Positions 19,689-28,887 are shown, numbered from the stretch's first letter. The stretch is 64,000 bases of DNA from Dictyobacter kobayashii (GCF_003967555.1 NZ_BIFS01000002.1:1302001-1366000); one strand, 5' to 3'. The notes: generated from the letters alone by a model not told the origin. A program made the numbers and translations.

Positions 19689-20261
19689 TCAGGAAGGAGA
19701 GACCAGTTCTCGTTTGCGAGCAATATTCTTAATGTGTGTCTTCAATGTTGCACTGGCAATATGCAGTTGTGCCGCAATCCTATCTCGATCAATGCCAGAA
19801 CGCAACAGATAGACAATCTCTTTCTCGCGTGGTGTCAGCAGCTCTTCCTTGATATAGGAGGAATTCCTGGTATCGAACAGGCACTTCATCAGCATAGGAG
19901 TCAGGATTGGCTCAACGAAGAACGCAGTTTCTTCAATGGCGAGGAGCGCCTTAATGGCCTGGGCCGAGACAGCATGGGTGACATAACCACGAGCTCCTTG
20001 CTCATAGGCAGTTTTCATAGCCGCCAGATTGGGCTCATGGGAAATGACGACAAAATTACAGCCAATGGATGGGAGTAGCTTAGCCACAAACGTTTGATTG
20101 ATGATAACCAGGTCAATCAAACGTGACCGATACAAAAAGAGGTCTCGCTGGCTTCTCTCTTCATAGACAATATCAACACTCTCTTCGTGTTCTAAAATTG
20201 TTTTTAAGCCAGCTCGTAAGAGATCATTCGGCTCAAGAACAAGAATATTTCTTGCATGCAT
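19689..20261 (-). CDS. LuxR/NarL-type regulator with degenerate receiver
   Basis: 190 aa from ATG 20261, chosen because AAGGAG lies 9 nt upstream; a longer frame to 20300 has no RBS. The C-terminal domain is a LuxR-type HTH (LTPREKEIVYLLRSG, then IASATLKTHIKNI). The N-terminal 115 residues follow the receiver fold, but the usual phospho-acceptor Asp is Asn (DLVIINQTF) and the N-terminal acidic pair is reduced (LEPND), so phosphorylation is unlikely. Atypical receivers of this sort regulate several antibiotic clusters by ligand binding or constitutively. It is convergent with the NusG-like gene and divergent from the small gene at 20543. Confidence 0.85.
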   Translation of the reverse strand: MHARNILVLEPNDLLRAGLKTILEHEESVDIVYEERSQRDLFLYRSRLIDLVIINQTFVAKLLPSIGCNFVVISHEPNLAAMKTAYEQGARGYVTHAVSAQAIKALLAIEETAFFVEPILTPMLMKCLFDTRNSSYIKEELLTPREKEIVYLLRSGIDRDRIAAQLHIASATLKTHIKNIARKRELVSPS

Positions 20262-20542
20262 AACGGTGCTCCTTCGTAGGTGCATTACATTGCGTACCAT
20301 TTGTGATACAGATTACCCTATGGCCGTTAGCAACCCGTTTACAGCAAATTTGCGCAGCCAGGCGGCACGCTCGCGAAGATTTTTTATCCGCTATAGCTAG
20401 CTTTTGTACCTCTTTCTCATCCCCAAAAATACACCTGAGGAGGATCAATTCACACATAGATATACTATACATTGTAATTGTTGCCAGTACCAAAGAACGT
20501 CGTACGTCGCTTAGAGTCCGCTTTTAAATGGAGTGTGAAATC

Positions 20543-20824
20543 ATGCGAGACTTTTACAAAGCTTACCAGGTAAGCCGTATGGAAGCCTTTGAGGCATGGT
20601 CTGATGCGATCCAGGAAACAGACCATACTGATGGGGCAAGATTTTATTATCTCCGCAATGACTTTGTCGTCGTAGCGGATGCCTCTCACGAGGCTCCAAT
20701 TGTGTTTGACCAGATCACACCTGAATGGATAGCCTTTTGCCATGACAGCTTACGTTTTCAGGTGCCAGCAGAAACGATCCTGCAGACAAGTGGCCCCAAT
20801 CAATATGCGAGCGTAACACGCTAA
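20543..20824 (+). CDS. Small protein of unknown function
   Basis: 93 aa from ATG 20543, preceded by GGAGTG at 7 nt; an in-frame ATG at 20528 has no RBS. The protein is acidic and soluble (MRDFYKAYQVSRMEAFEAW; later FYYLRNDFVVVADAS and PEWIAFCHDSLRF). I do not recognise a family. It lies between the LuxR-type gene and the DAHP synthase and reads toward the latter. Confidence 0.6.
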   Translation: MRDFYKAYQVSRMEAFEAWSDAIQETDHTDGARFYYLRNDFVVVADASHEAPIVFDQITPEWIAFCHDSLRFQVPAETILQTSGPNQYASVTR

Positions 20825-20917
20825 ACCAGGCGTTACTCTTTTTGTATTCTCCCCCCATATTTGTGTCGGGGGTAGTGCGAAGAAATGTTGACTGCATTTA
20901 AAAAGGAGAGTCATTTC

Positions 20918-22021
20918 ATGTTTATTGTGATGAAACCATCATGTAGTCGTAGCGACATCGATTCCGTCCTTGCAGTACTTGAAAAACATCAGCTAGCCGG
21001 AACGCTTTCCAACGAATCTGATGCCACCATTATTCAAGTCCTTGAAACTCCACAGGCACCAATCTCTAAGGAGGATATTAACGAGCTCAAGAAGCAAGTC
21101 ACCCAGAAAATCAAAGTACTGGCAGGGGTTGAGCGTATTCCCACCATAACCAGACCCTATAAATTGGCCAGCCGCGACTTCCATCCCAAAGATACCATTG
21201 TACGAGTCCCAGCTGCATGTACCGCGCAAGGGTATGTCGAGATTGGCGGTCAAAATGTAGTCATGATGGCTGGACCCTGCACAGTAGAGAGTGAGAAACA
21301 GTTACTCACCACCGCCGAAGCCGTGCTTGAAAAAGGGGCAGTTATCTTACGTGGGGGAGCATTCAAACCTTCCACTTCGCCCTATGGATATCGTGGGATG
21401 GGACTGGAAGGTCTGAAGCTTCTGGCAAAGGCGCGTGACACCTTCGGACTGGCTGTCATCACCGAGGTCATGACACCTACCGATGTCTCTCTCGTCAGTG
21501 AGTATGCCGACATATTGCAGATTGGGACCCGCAATATGCAGAATTACATGCTGTTAGATGAAGTTGGCCGTTCAAACATGCCAGTAGTACTCAAGCGTGG
21601 GATGTCGGCGAAAATTGAAGAATGGTTATTAGCGGCTGAGTATATTCTCGCGCAGGGGAACAAAAATGTCATTCTATGTGAACGTGGCATTCGAACCTTT
21701 GAGTCCGCTACGCGCAACACCATGGATCTTAGCGCGATCCCGGTCGTGAAAAATCTCTCTCACCTTCCCATCATCTCAGATCCTTCGCAGGGAACCGGCC
21801 ATCGTCACCTTGTAGAAGCGATGTCACTGGCTTCAGTTACCGCTGGCAGCGATGGACTACTTGTGGAAGTCCATCCAAATCCTGAAGAAGCCTTAAAAGA
21901 TGGCGCCCAATCTTTAACCATTGGTCAATATCAGCAATTAATGGCACGCCTGAATGGTGTTGCCCTGGCGGTCGGACGCTCAGTAACCAAACCTGCTTTC
22001 TTCAGTGCCCTTTCAGCGTAA
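20918..22021 (+). CDS. aroF: 3-deoxy-7-phosphoheptulonate (DAHP) synthase
   Basis: 367 aa; condenses phosphoenolpyruvate and erythrose 4-phosphate, the first step of the shikimate pathway. The ATG at 20918 is preceded by AAAAGGAG and begins MFIVMKPSC. The N-terminal 80 residues form the ferredoxin/ACT-like extension of the Thermotoga/Bacillus (AroA-beta) class, followed by the catalytic barrel: MMAGPCTVES, LRGGAFKPSTSPYGYRG, QIGTRNMQN, VLKRGM, ILCERGIRTFE, DPSQGTGHR (metal-ligand His) and VEVHPNPEEA. It may serve general aromatic biosynthesis or precursor supply for the adjacent locus. Codon usage and RBS strength look like its neighbours. Confidence 0.95.
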   Translation: MFIVMKPSCSRSDIDSVLAVLEKHQLAGTLSNESDATIIQVLETPQAPISKEDINELKKQVTQKIKVLAGVERIPTITRPYKLASRDFHPKDTIVRVPAACTAQGYVEIGGQNVVMMAGPCTVESEKQLLTTAEAVLEKGAVILRGGAFKPSTSPYGYRGMGLEGLKLLAKARDTFGLAVITEVMTPTDVSLVSEYADILQIGTRNMQNYMLLDEVGRSNMPVVLKRGMSAKIEEWLLAAEYILAQGNKNVILCERGIRTFESATRNTMDLSAIPVVKNLSHLPIISDPSQGTGHRHLVEAMSLASVTAGSDGLLVEVHPNPEEALKDGAQSLTIGQYQQLMARLNGVALAVGRSVTKPAFFSALSA

Positions 22022-22069
22022 AAAGCTAGAGAACCTTTTACAAGAATGTTATCCTGTCGGGGACAACAC

Positions 22070-22097
22070 GGCGGGCTTCACACGTGTGAAGCCCGCC
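22070..22097 (+). terminator. 28-nt perfect palindrome after aroF
   Basis: GGCGGGCTTCACAC followed directly by its reverse complement, starting 49 nt after the aroF stop. It can fold as a GC-rich terminator hairpin, although no U-tract follows; as duplex DNA it could also be a dimeric operator. Confidence 0.5.
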
Positions 22098-22306
22098 ACA
22101 GCATCAAATATGAGTCTAACACCGATTCAAGGCTTTGGCAACGATAAAGGCTTCGAGCCATTGCAATCCTGCTATCCGTTACCTGGCGTCCAAACCCATA
22201 TATTCCTGTCTTTTTATTGCTGTAGAAAGATCTATCAATGCATATGTAGCAAGCAGCCTGAATCACCACGAGTGAGCCAGAACCACTCTTCGGGTCATTT
22301 ACTACT

Positions 22307-22513
22307 TTACTCTGCTGGGAGAGATTCGAGTAATTGCTGGCTAAGCTCGCTTAAATTGTTGCGGGGAAGATTGCAAAAGGCTTCTTGCTCTTTCTCCGTT
22401 AGCTGAAAACCTCCTTCGCGTAGAGCGGTACGAGGATCATTTTGCAGAGCCTGCCAGAACGTTGTGTCGACGAGAGCCAGGCCCAGTACACGATGGATGA
22501 TCTGCCAGGACAT
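22307..22513 (-). CDS. Small RiPP-leader-like protein (Os1348/NHLP-type)
   Basis: 68 aa. The sequence (LALVDTTFWQALQNDP, then ALREGGFQLTEKEQEAF) resembles the leader-type domain of Os1348/Franean1 small proteins in the NHLP clan: a helix, FxQALxxDP, Leu/Gly turn and LTxxExEAF. An AAGGAG lies upstream of the start. It has no obvious core peptide after the leader-like part (FCNLPRNNLSEL, one Cys). No lanthipeptide, radical SAM or YcaO enzyme is visible nearby, so modification cannot be inferred. It lies 153 nt downstream of the BTAD gene on the same strand. Confidence 0.6.
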   Translation of the reverse strand: MSWQIIHRVLGLALVDTTFWQALQNDPRTALREGGFQLTEKEQEAFCNLPRNNLSELSQQLLESLPAE

Positions 22514-22666
22514 AATGCCTCTCGCTCCTTTCAGGCTCAGCCACCTCTATCTGTCTCCCTGACGCAAGTGAATGGCTTAATCAAATGCTGTACATGCTGC
22601 TTTATCGCGAGTATAGCAAGCAACACTTGCAAACGACTTCACTTCGCACTCACTTCGCACTCTTTA

Positions 22667-23596
22667 TCACTTATCCTTGTTGGCCTTGGACGTAGCACTC
22701 TTTAGTCGTTGATAGAACTGCTGGAGTGTAGTTCCGGGCTTTGCCCCTAACTCCTCTTGTAAGATCTTTTCACATTGCTGATACTGGCGTAGCGCCAGGC
22801 TACGCTTGCCCTGGCGAGCATAGCAGCGCATCAAACCATAGTGCGCCTCTTCCTGAGTGTTATCGCTCGCCAGGATCTGTTGCCAGTGCTTCATGCTTGT
22901 TGCTATCTTTTCGTGATACCAGGCTATCAATGCTAACTCTCGGTGAGCATCTAGACTTGCCTGGCGTAGTTCATTGCGTCGGCTGCTCGACCAGTCGTTA
23001 TAGGATGTCTGTATATAGTCGCCACGGTACAACGCAAGCATGGCTTCAAAGGCGTGCTGTGCACCCTCCTCATCCTCTTGCTCAAGGCACTCTTTGCCCC
23101 TGGCAAAGTGCTTTTGAAAAAGCTCGACATCATACTCAATAGAGGCGTAATGTGCCGTCAGATCCAGGACGTATGTCCCGCCTTGCGAGACGATACAAGC
23201 CTCTCCAATAGCTTTACGCAGGTAGAACAAGGTCGAGTGGAAGGCCCGATTACTCTGCTTATCATAATTTTGCCAGAGTGCATCAATAATCTGCTCTTTG
23301 CGTAAAGGATGGCTCTGATCCAATAGCAAGAAGAAGAGCTCCATTGAGCGTGCCATGCGCCAACGAGTAACGGGATTCTCATCAATCAGGACAGCAGGCT
23401 CGCCCAGGGCGCAAATTCTTAGCCGGCTTCCTCCCTTCTGTTCAACGCTGTTCACAGGCATAGGGACAGGCTCTTCGAGAAGTGGGGGAGCGTCAATCTC
23501 TTCGAGATGTAAAAGAGTTCGCAATTGGGCGAGATCCGGATGGGTCTGGAGAGTATGCTTTAGTTGTGGCTGGTTCCTGAGTTCTACAAAACACAA
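22667..23596 (-). CDS. BTAD-type (SARP-like) transcriptional regulator, TTG start
   Basis: 309 aa. After a 50-residue linker there is an OmpR/SARP-type winged helix (RLRICALGEPAVLIDEN, then LRKEQIIDALW, then AFHSTLFYLRKAIG) followed by the helical bacterial transcriptional activation domain (YDVELFQKHF, then EEAHYGLMRCYARQGKRSLALRQYQ). The start is TTG at 23596 with GAAGGGA about 7 nt upstream, inside the end of the ATPase gene (13-nt overlap, -1 frame). Related regulators often carry ATPase, TPR and BTAD parts in one chain, so these two may be coupled halves or one gene split by a frameshift. A link to the NRPS locus is possible. Confidence 0.8.
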   Translation of the reverse strand: MCFVELRNQPQLKHTLQTHPDLAQLRTLLHLEEIDAPPLLEEPVPMPVNSVEQKGGSRLRICALGEPAVLIDENPVTRWRMARSMELFFLLLDQSHPLRKEQIIDALWQNYDKQSNRAFHSTLFYLRKAIGEACIVSQGGTYVLDLTAHYASIEYDVELFQKHFARGKECLEQEDEEGAQHAFEAMLALYRGDYIQTSYNDWSSSRRNELRQASLDAHRELALIAWYHEKIATSMKHWQQILASDNTQEEAHYGLMRCYARQGKRSLALRQYQQCEKILQEELGAKPGTTLQQFYQRLKSATSKANKDK

Positions 23597-26013
23597 AGGC
23601 CATATCCCTTCACGTTGGCCAGGTCTACTGTCAGCTTATGCAGGTAAACCAGGGCGTCTTCGTTTTGTTGCTTTCCCAGATAACAGCCTGCCAGGCGTAG
23701 GTGTAACACAAGCATTAATTCCTTTTCTGTATTGCTTGGGGATGCCTGGAGTGCTCTAAGATAGGAGAGTGCCTCGTCATAATGCTCCTCATGCAGCAGA
23801 AGCAAACTATAGGTGAGATGGTGGAGAAAGCGATCATAGTCAGGCTGCTCACTTTTGGCAGGTGAGAGCTGGACATTGGAGAGCAGGAAATGAGCCGTTT
23901 CCACATCTTGCAGGGAGAGATAAGTCAGCGCCATGATGCACAAAGTATGATTTACCAGGTAACGATCCTGTAACTTTTCCGCCAGTGCCAGGCCCTCTTC
24001 TAAAGTGCGTAATGCCCGCTCATAAGCTGCCTGATCAAAGTACAGGTGGCCGAGATTGACGAGGGCATAAGCTTGCCCAGATTCATAATGCAAAGGGGAA
24101 CGGGCTAATTCCAGCGCTTGAAGAAGATGAGTTTCAGCCTCATGTATGGCTCCCTGACTTTTTTTAAGGAGGCCCAGGCGGTTGAGGTCTTCTATTTGAC
24201 CACAGACATCATGCATTTGCAGTCGACATGTCATGGCCCTCATCACGTGATGCTCAGCAAGTTCTAGTTTGCCAAGCCAACGATAGGCGCTAGCCAGTAT
24301 CGAGTGTAAACGCGCTACTTCATAGCCGGAGCGAGAACGACCATAGAGCTGCAAGGTTTTCTGGATAGCCGCTATGCCAGCAGATAGATCGCCCCTTAAA
24401 CACAAAGATAACCCGATAATAGAGTATGCTTCCGAGCGCAATACAGTTTCATTGGCGGGTAATTCATCTAATGCGTTCTGGCATTGATCGGCAGCCTGTT
24501 GATAGGCTCCAGACATGAAGAAGGCTAATCCTTTGAAGATCCGTATCTCTGTTAAGAGCAAATGCGGATCCTCAAGCAACATGGAGGCGCTTTTGTCGAG
24601 TATAACCTGCTCGGCGCGCTCCAGGAGCAGCAACGCATGAGCATGATCATGCCATCGCAAATAGACACGGGCCTGGGTCAACAATATTTGAGGCGCAAAC
24701 TCGCGAAATGGGGAGGAGAGCAAATGACACCAACGCATAAGAGTTACCAGGCGTTGCTGGTCAAATATTACTGGAAATATATCTACGATAAAGCGTGCAG
24801 CCATGGGGTATTCCTGAGCTTGTAATGCATGATGGATGGCCTGCTCATAGCGTTGTTCTTCACCCAACTTATGAGCAGCCCGCTGATGCAAGGCGTGAAA
24901 ACGTTGCGGATTGCTTCGCTCAAGCTCTTCAAGAAAGAGATCGCGCAGTACCTGATGACAGACATAGATCTGTTGCTCACCCTCATTTCTATGGGTTACA
25001 AAGAGGCCATTGCGCTCTAATTCCTGTAGATGCTCCTCGGCATGCTCAATTTCTAAGACCTCTTCACAGAGCGAAGGAATCATCTCTTCCAGGATACAGG
25101 CTTCATACAGGAAGGTATAGAGATCTGGATAGCGTTGAAAGACACCATCGACGACATAGGTGAAGAGCTGCTGGAGGTGCATGGAGGTGTTGAGCACGCG
25201 TAGACCTGGAATACGGCTCCCTTGAAGGAGATGAATATGGCTCAGGCGCGTTCCCAGGAGCATGCCAGAAATCCAGCCATCAAATAACGCCTCCAATTGT
25301 GCGGCTTCTTCTGGGCTGAGTGAAGGAATCCCTTGAAGTTGTGCCAGCCTGGCCACCTCTTGCGCCGAAAAGCGCAGATCATTTTGTGTGAAGCTATACG
25401 CCTGGTTATGAGCCAGCAGATACGCAAATTCCAGCTCAGGTATGGCCCGGCTCTCAATAACCAGGGCGCAATGAGGTGGAAGGCCACGTAGCAGGTAATT
25501 GGTTGCCTGATTGATTGCCAGTGTGTCATTCACTTCCTGATAGTTGCAGAAGAGCAAGACTACTTGTTGAGCTGTTTCCGTTGCTAGAGCCTGGAGGAAA
25601 GCATCCAGCAGGGGAATGAAATACGAAATGCCTTCAGCCTCCCTCATGTGCTCATAGGCAATATTCATGAGTATATCATCGAGGTCCGCGCCAAAGTCAG
25701 GAAATTGTTGGCGAACACTGAGCACGAGTCGTTGCAGAAAGGTGATGATATCACTATCTGTACGGTCAAGCATGTACCAGCAATAGTGAGCGTTTCCCCT
25801 GCTCGCAAAGTCTGCCAGGACAGTAGTCTTTCCATATCCGGCAGGCGCGAGGAGTAAGACAAGCTTTGATGAGGTGTAGATTTGTGGCTGGGAATGCGAT
25901 TGTGTATTCCTATTGAGCACGAGGCTCAAACGTGACAAGACCTCTTCTCGATGGAGGAGGGTCTGCGGGAGCGGTGGGCTGGTGAGCTTTCGCATCATAC
26001 GCGCGTCTTGCAT
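23584..26013 (-). CDS. MalT-like STAND ATPase with TPR repeats
   Basis: 809 aa. N-terminal signal-transduction ATPase: LLHREEVLSRL, Walker A APAGYGKTTVL near residue 56, and a hydrophobic strand VVLLFCNYQEVND in the Walker B position. From about residue 400 to the end the protein is helical TPR-type repeat (for example GQAYALVNLGHLYFDQAAYERALRTL). It lacks the C-terminal LuxR HTH of MalT; the DNA-binding part is supplied by the overlapping BTAD gene downstream. The ATG at 26013 has GAGGTG only 2-3 nt upstream, so the in-frame ATG pair 15-18 nt later is an alternative. Likely role: ligand-gated activator. Confidence 0.85.
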   Translation of the reverse strand: MQDARMMRKLTSPPLPQTLLHREEVLSRLSLVLNRNTQSHSQPQIYTSSKLVLLLAPAGYGKTTVLADFASRGNAHYCWYMLDRTDSDIITFLQRLVLSVRQQFPDFGADLDDILMNIAYEHMREAEGISYFIPLLDAFLQALATETAQQVVLLFCNYQEVNDTLAINQATNYLLRGLPPHCALVIESRAIPELEFAYLLAHNQAYSFTQNDLRFSAQEVARLAQLQGIPSLSPEEAAQLEALFDGWISGMLLGTRLSHIHLLQGSRIPGLRVLNTSMHLQQLFTYVVDGVFQRYPDLYTFLYEACILEEMIPSLCEEVLEIEHAEEHLQELERNGLFVTHRNEGEQQIYVCHQVLRDLFLEELERSNPQRFHALHQRAAHKLGEEQRYEQAIHHALQAQEYPMAARFIVDIFPVIFDQQRLVTLMRWCHLLSSPFREFAPQILLTQARVYLRWHDHAHALLLLERAEQVILDKSASMLLEDPHLLLTEIRIFKGLAFFMSGAYQQAADQCQNALDELPANETVLRSEAYSIIGLSLCLRGDLSAGIAAIQKTLQLYGRSRSGYEVARLHSILASAYRWLGKLELAEHHVMRAMTCRLQMHDVCGQIEDLNRLGLLKKSQGAIHEAETHLLQALELARSPLHYESGQAYALVNLGHLYFDQAAYERALRTLEEGLALAEKLQDRYLVNHTLCIMALTYLSLQDVETAHFLLSNVQLSPAKSEQPDYDRFLHHLTYSLLLLHEEHYDEALSYLRALQASPSNTEKELMLVLHLRLAGCYLGKQQNEDALVYLHKLTVDLANVKGYGLCVL

Positions 26014-26360
26014 TACACCTCATCCTTGTGTCTGTAAAGACTTGTCAATTAAATTGATTAATGTGAATGTAAATATTCTGGCCGTACGCTTTTTCCTTTT
26101 GCATAGGCAATTACATAGTAACAAAAAGCGCTTTTCCTGTCAAAGAAGGATGTTCTGCGAAGCACATGTAGAGACGGTGCGAAGAGCAATTCAAATCTTG
26201 CCCTTTATACTTCTGATATGAAGAGTGACCCTCATTCGGGGGCAAGTCCCATTTGGGAGCATGATATCACACGTATGGCGAGAGCACTTTCTCGCTTAGT
26301 TTCCCAACAGGCAGAGACTCTTCTCAGAACGAATAACGATCATATGAAGGAGCTACATGC

Positions 26361-27035
26361 ATGTCCACACGACTCTTCAGTATTCTGGCTGCCCTTGGTT
26401 GTATTCTGGGCGTCGTTTTTCTTTTTATCTCTTTCTCGCTCAATCCTACTCCACCTACTGACCCCACACAATTGGCTGCGTTTGGCAAGCAATACCATAA
26501 CGATATTCTTGTGGGGGCCTGGTTACAGGCTATTAGTCCGCTTCTTATCATCTTTTTTGTGCTCGCCATCCTTCAGCTCGCAAAAGCAACCACACGCTTT
26601 GCAGGCCTGGCAACGTTGCTAGGGGGAGGCATTTTCATGGTAGTGGACCTGTTAGAAGTCACATTTTACCTTGGTGCGGCAAATGCTCACAATTTGACGA
26701 CGGCGTTAATCAGCCTGAGTTTTGTCAACGCTGTCCAGCACCTTTATTCTATCATTGCTGCGCCCGCGCTCATCATTCCGCTGGGAGTAGTGATTATTGG
26801 TTCACCTGTTCTCCCGCGTGTGCTTGGATACGCGGCAATTATCATAGGAAGTCTTTTCGCCATCCTGGGAGTCGTCTTTCTTTTCACTCCCGTGGTGGAT
26901 GGGGTCGCCGCTTTGGCGATTCTCGAGGCCGTTGAAGAGTTGTGGTTCCCCATTGCCGCTATCACGCTTCTCATTCGTGAGCTCCTGGCATCGCGCCGGG
27001 TCGCGGGGCATGAGCGAATAGTAGCATCAGTATAA
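26361..27035 (+). CDS. DUF4386-like integral membrane protein
   Basis: 224 aa with six hydrophobic segments (about residues 5-27, 53-75, 81-103, 113-135, 143-165, 170-190) and short polar loops. The pattern, with an N-terminal LAALGCILGVVF segment and a paired central region, resembles DUF4386 proteins. AAGGAG lies 8 nt before the ATG. The gene diverges from the MalT-like regulator and converges on the methyltransferase. No catalytic motif is visible. Confidence 0.65.
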   Translation: MSTRLFSILAALGCILGVVFLFISFSLNPTPPTDPTQLAAFGKQYHNDILVGAWLQAISPLLIIFFVLAILQLAKATTRFAGLATLLGGGIFMVVDLLEVTFYLGAANAHNLTTALISLSFVNAVQHLYSIIAAPALIIPLGVVIIGSPVLPRVLGYAAIIIGSLFAILGVVFLFTPVVDGVAALAILEAVEELWFPIAAITLLIRELLASRRVAGHERIVASV

Positions 27036-27241
27036 ACTCTCATACTCAGTAGAGCGTGACCCGGCAAATAGAAGAGATTGCACTTATGTTTGTCGGGTGG
27101 CACACCAATTCATTCCCCAGGAAGAACCAAATTTGCCATCGCGTGAAATGGCTTTCCAGGCCCTGGTCAGTCTTGTCTCCCTTTGTCATTTCCCCATTCT
27201 TCTCAAATCGTGTTACATTGCATTTTTCTATTTCACCCGGC

Positions 27242-28102
27242 TTAGGATCGTGATTCCGAGCTTGCATTCTCATATCGGTAAACGATTGTACGTTCCATCC
27301 TACGCAACGTGGGGTTGACCTCCTGCACGCGGTAAAGAACCCGCCACCATAACGGGAAGCGGGAAAACGCAACCAGTTCACTTGGTCTGAATTCCTTGAT
27401 CAGCTCAAGTTTTGGCTCAAGCTGCTTGATGTCCTGTGGATCATCAAGACCCCACTTGTAAGTGGCACCCGTGCCCCCGACGTTCGAGCCCACTCTTTTC
27501 ACAATCCACGGATTGCAGATATCGAAGATCATCTGGCCACCGGGGAAGTGAGCAACCACCGCATTGAGGAGCGCTTTCACTTCTGGTTCGCTCAGGTAGT
27601 GCAGCACCCCTTCGGCGATCAGCAGCCCGGGTCGGTCCTGTGGAACCTCGTCTAACCAGCGCAAATCATCCAGCGGTGCGCCGATCAGGTGATAGGTGTC
27701 CCGTTCGGGAAACAGTTGGCGGCGTAGATCGATCACATCCGGGTAATCCACATCGAACCACTGGACGCTGGCAGGCGGATCAACTCGGAAAACACGGCTG
27801 TCCATGCCACAGCCCAGATGCAACACGGTCGCATCCGGGTGATCGGCCAGATAACGGTTCGTGAGCAGATCAAAGGTCGTAGCGCGCGTAGCGATAATGG
27901 TACATCCGATCTTGCTCCACATGCTCCACGAGCCCACTCCCCTGTACTGCTTGCTGATGTCGTAATCGATATGCCGCATCGCCTCTTCAGCCCAGGGATC
28001 ACGCAAGATAGGATTCTTCCATTGGCTCTGAAGAGCTCGGCCGCTCAAGGTCATGAGCATCGTTTCTTTTTCTTTGGTAAAGTGGATCTTCTCAGTTGTC
28101 AT
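27242..28102 (-). CDS. Class I SAM-dependent methyltransferase (leucine carboxyl methyltransferase-like)
   Basis: 286 aa. SAM-binding motif I VLHLGCGMDSRVFR near residue 97 with the acidic FDVDYPDVI that follows, and LLIAEGVLHYL as motif IV, are typical of the LCM/PpmP-type family that methylates carboxyl or hydroxyl groups of small molecules and is common in secondary metabolism. GGAGGGG precedes the ATG, which overlaps the stop of the upstream TetR gene (ATGA). The two thus form an operon in which TetR probably controls methyltransferase expression. The substrate is unknown. Confidence 0.87.
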   Translation of the reverse strand: MTTEKIHFTKEKETMLMTLSGRALQSQWKNPILRDPWAEEAMRHIDYDISKQYRGVGSWSMWSKIGCTIIATRATTFDLLTNRYLADHPDATVLHLGCGMDSRVFRVDPPASVQWFDVDYPDVIDLRRQLFPERDTYHLIGAPLDDLRWLDEVPQDRPGLLIAEGVLHYLSEPEVKALLNAVVAHFPGGQMIFDICNPWIVKRVGSNVGGTGATYKWGLDDPQDIKQLEPKLELIKEFRPSELVAFSRFPLWWRVLYRVQEVNPTLRRMERTIVYRYENASSESRS

Positions 28103-28820
28103 TGGTTTTTCCCCTCCGTATCATCTGCTTCAGCAAACTGTGCCTGCACCTCTTCGATTTTCCGACGCATCATCGCTTTTCCTGCTTCGAGGTTCGCCCC
28201 AACTTTCGGTGTGAGCAAGCAATCGCAGATCCCACCCACCGTTTCCACCAACTCATCAAAAGATGGCTGGTCCCGCCTGGTGGAGTCAGAAAGTGCTGCG
28301 CTCGTATGAGAAGAGAGGGCGGCAAGAATGGAGGGGGTCAGCGCATCCAGGATGAAAGCCATGGCTCTCGTGTTGATGTCCTGACGAACGGCTCCCACCT
28401 CTTGCATTGCCTGGAGATACTCCCGTGTCGGGCCAGGATCAGGCGGCCAGGAGACAAAGAAATTGCCTGGCCTGGAAAGATATTTGCCAAACGTCTGCTC
28501 ATCTCGCGTATACATCGCAGCCATCAATGGTAACTGCTTGAGGGTAACGAGCAGACCCCGATAGACGCTGGCGACCGACCCCCCAGAGGATCACTCTCGA
28601 GGCAGTGATTCCAGATTTCCACATAGGTATTCAATTCTCGGAGTAGAAGGGCTTCTATCAATGCATCCTTGGAAGGAAACAAGAGATAGACCAGCCTGCG
28701 GTTTAAGCCGACAGCATCGGCCACATCGCTCATCGTCAATTTATTGTACCCATGTCGAAGCAGCAGCTCAGCGGTCACATCCAGGATGGCCCGTTCGCGT
28801 TCTTTCTCATCACCCCCCAT
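28099..28820 (-). pseudogene. TetR-family regulator, frameshifted at a G6 tract
   Basis: The first 80 residues are a TetR HTH (AILDVTAELLLRHGYNKLTMSDVADAVGLNRRLVY). The frame then runs into an early stop (end 28524), while the ligand domain continues in another frame from about 28570 to 28099. Adding one base to the run of six G (28579-28584, C on the plus strand) restores a continuous protein through GGSVASVYRGLLVTLKQLPL into the second frame, giving about 240 aa, normal for TetR. It could be a real null mutation, slippage-mediated phase variation, or a homopolymer sequencing error. It is translationally coupled to the methyltransferase gene. Confidence 0.85.
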
Positions 28821-28834
28821 GACTTCTCACTTTC

Positions 28835-28853
28835 ACAAATTTTGTTCATTTGT
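28835..28853. promoter_or_regulatory. Candidate TetR operator
   Basis: Inverted repeat ACAAAT (28835-28840) and ATTTGT (28848-28853) with a 7-nt gap, lying between the TetR promoter and its ATG and covering the predicted transcription start. Autorepression is typical of the family. Confidence 0.5.
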
Positions 28854-28858
28854 TACTT

Positions 28859-28887
28859 ATTGTAGACTCGCTTTCATTGGGCGTCAA
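28859..28887 (-). promoter_or_regulatory. Promoter of the TetR-methyltransferase operon
   Basis: On the minus strand, TTGACG (28887-28882), a 17-nt spacer and TACAAT (28864-28859), with the start expected near 28852, about 30 nt before the TetR ATG. Confidence 0.7.

Noticed and set aside
22005..22406. Frame after aroF on the plus strand
   Set aside because: Crosses the terminator-like palindrome and lies antisense to the small RiPP-like gene; no RBS.
22637..22660. Short direct repeat CACTTCGCACT twice
   Set aside because: Too short and isolated to assign a function; lies in the gap between the BTAD and RiPP-like genes.
26041..26075. Palindromic AT-rich sequence (TCAATTAAATTGA) between divergent genes as an operator
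   Set aside because: Low information content; such sequences occur by chance in AT-rich spacers.
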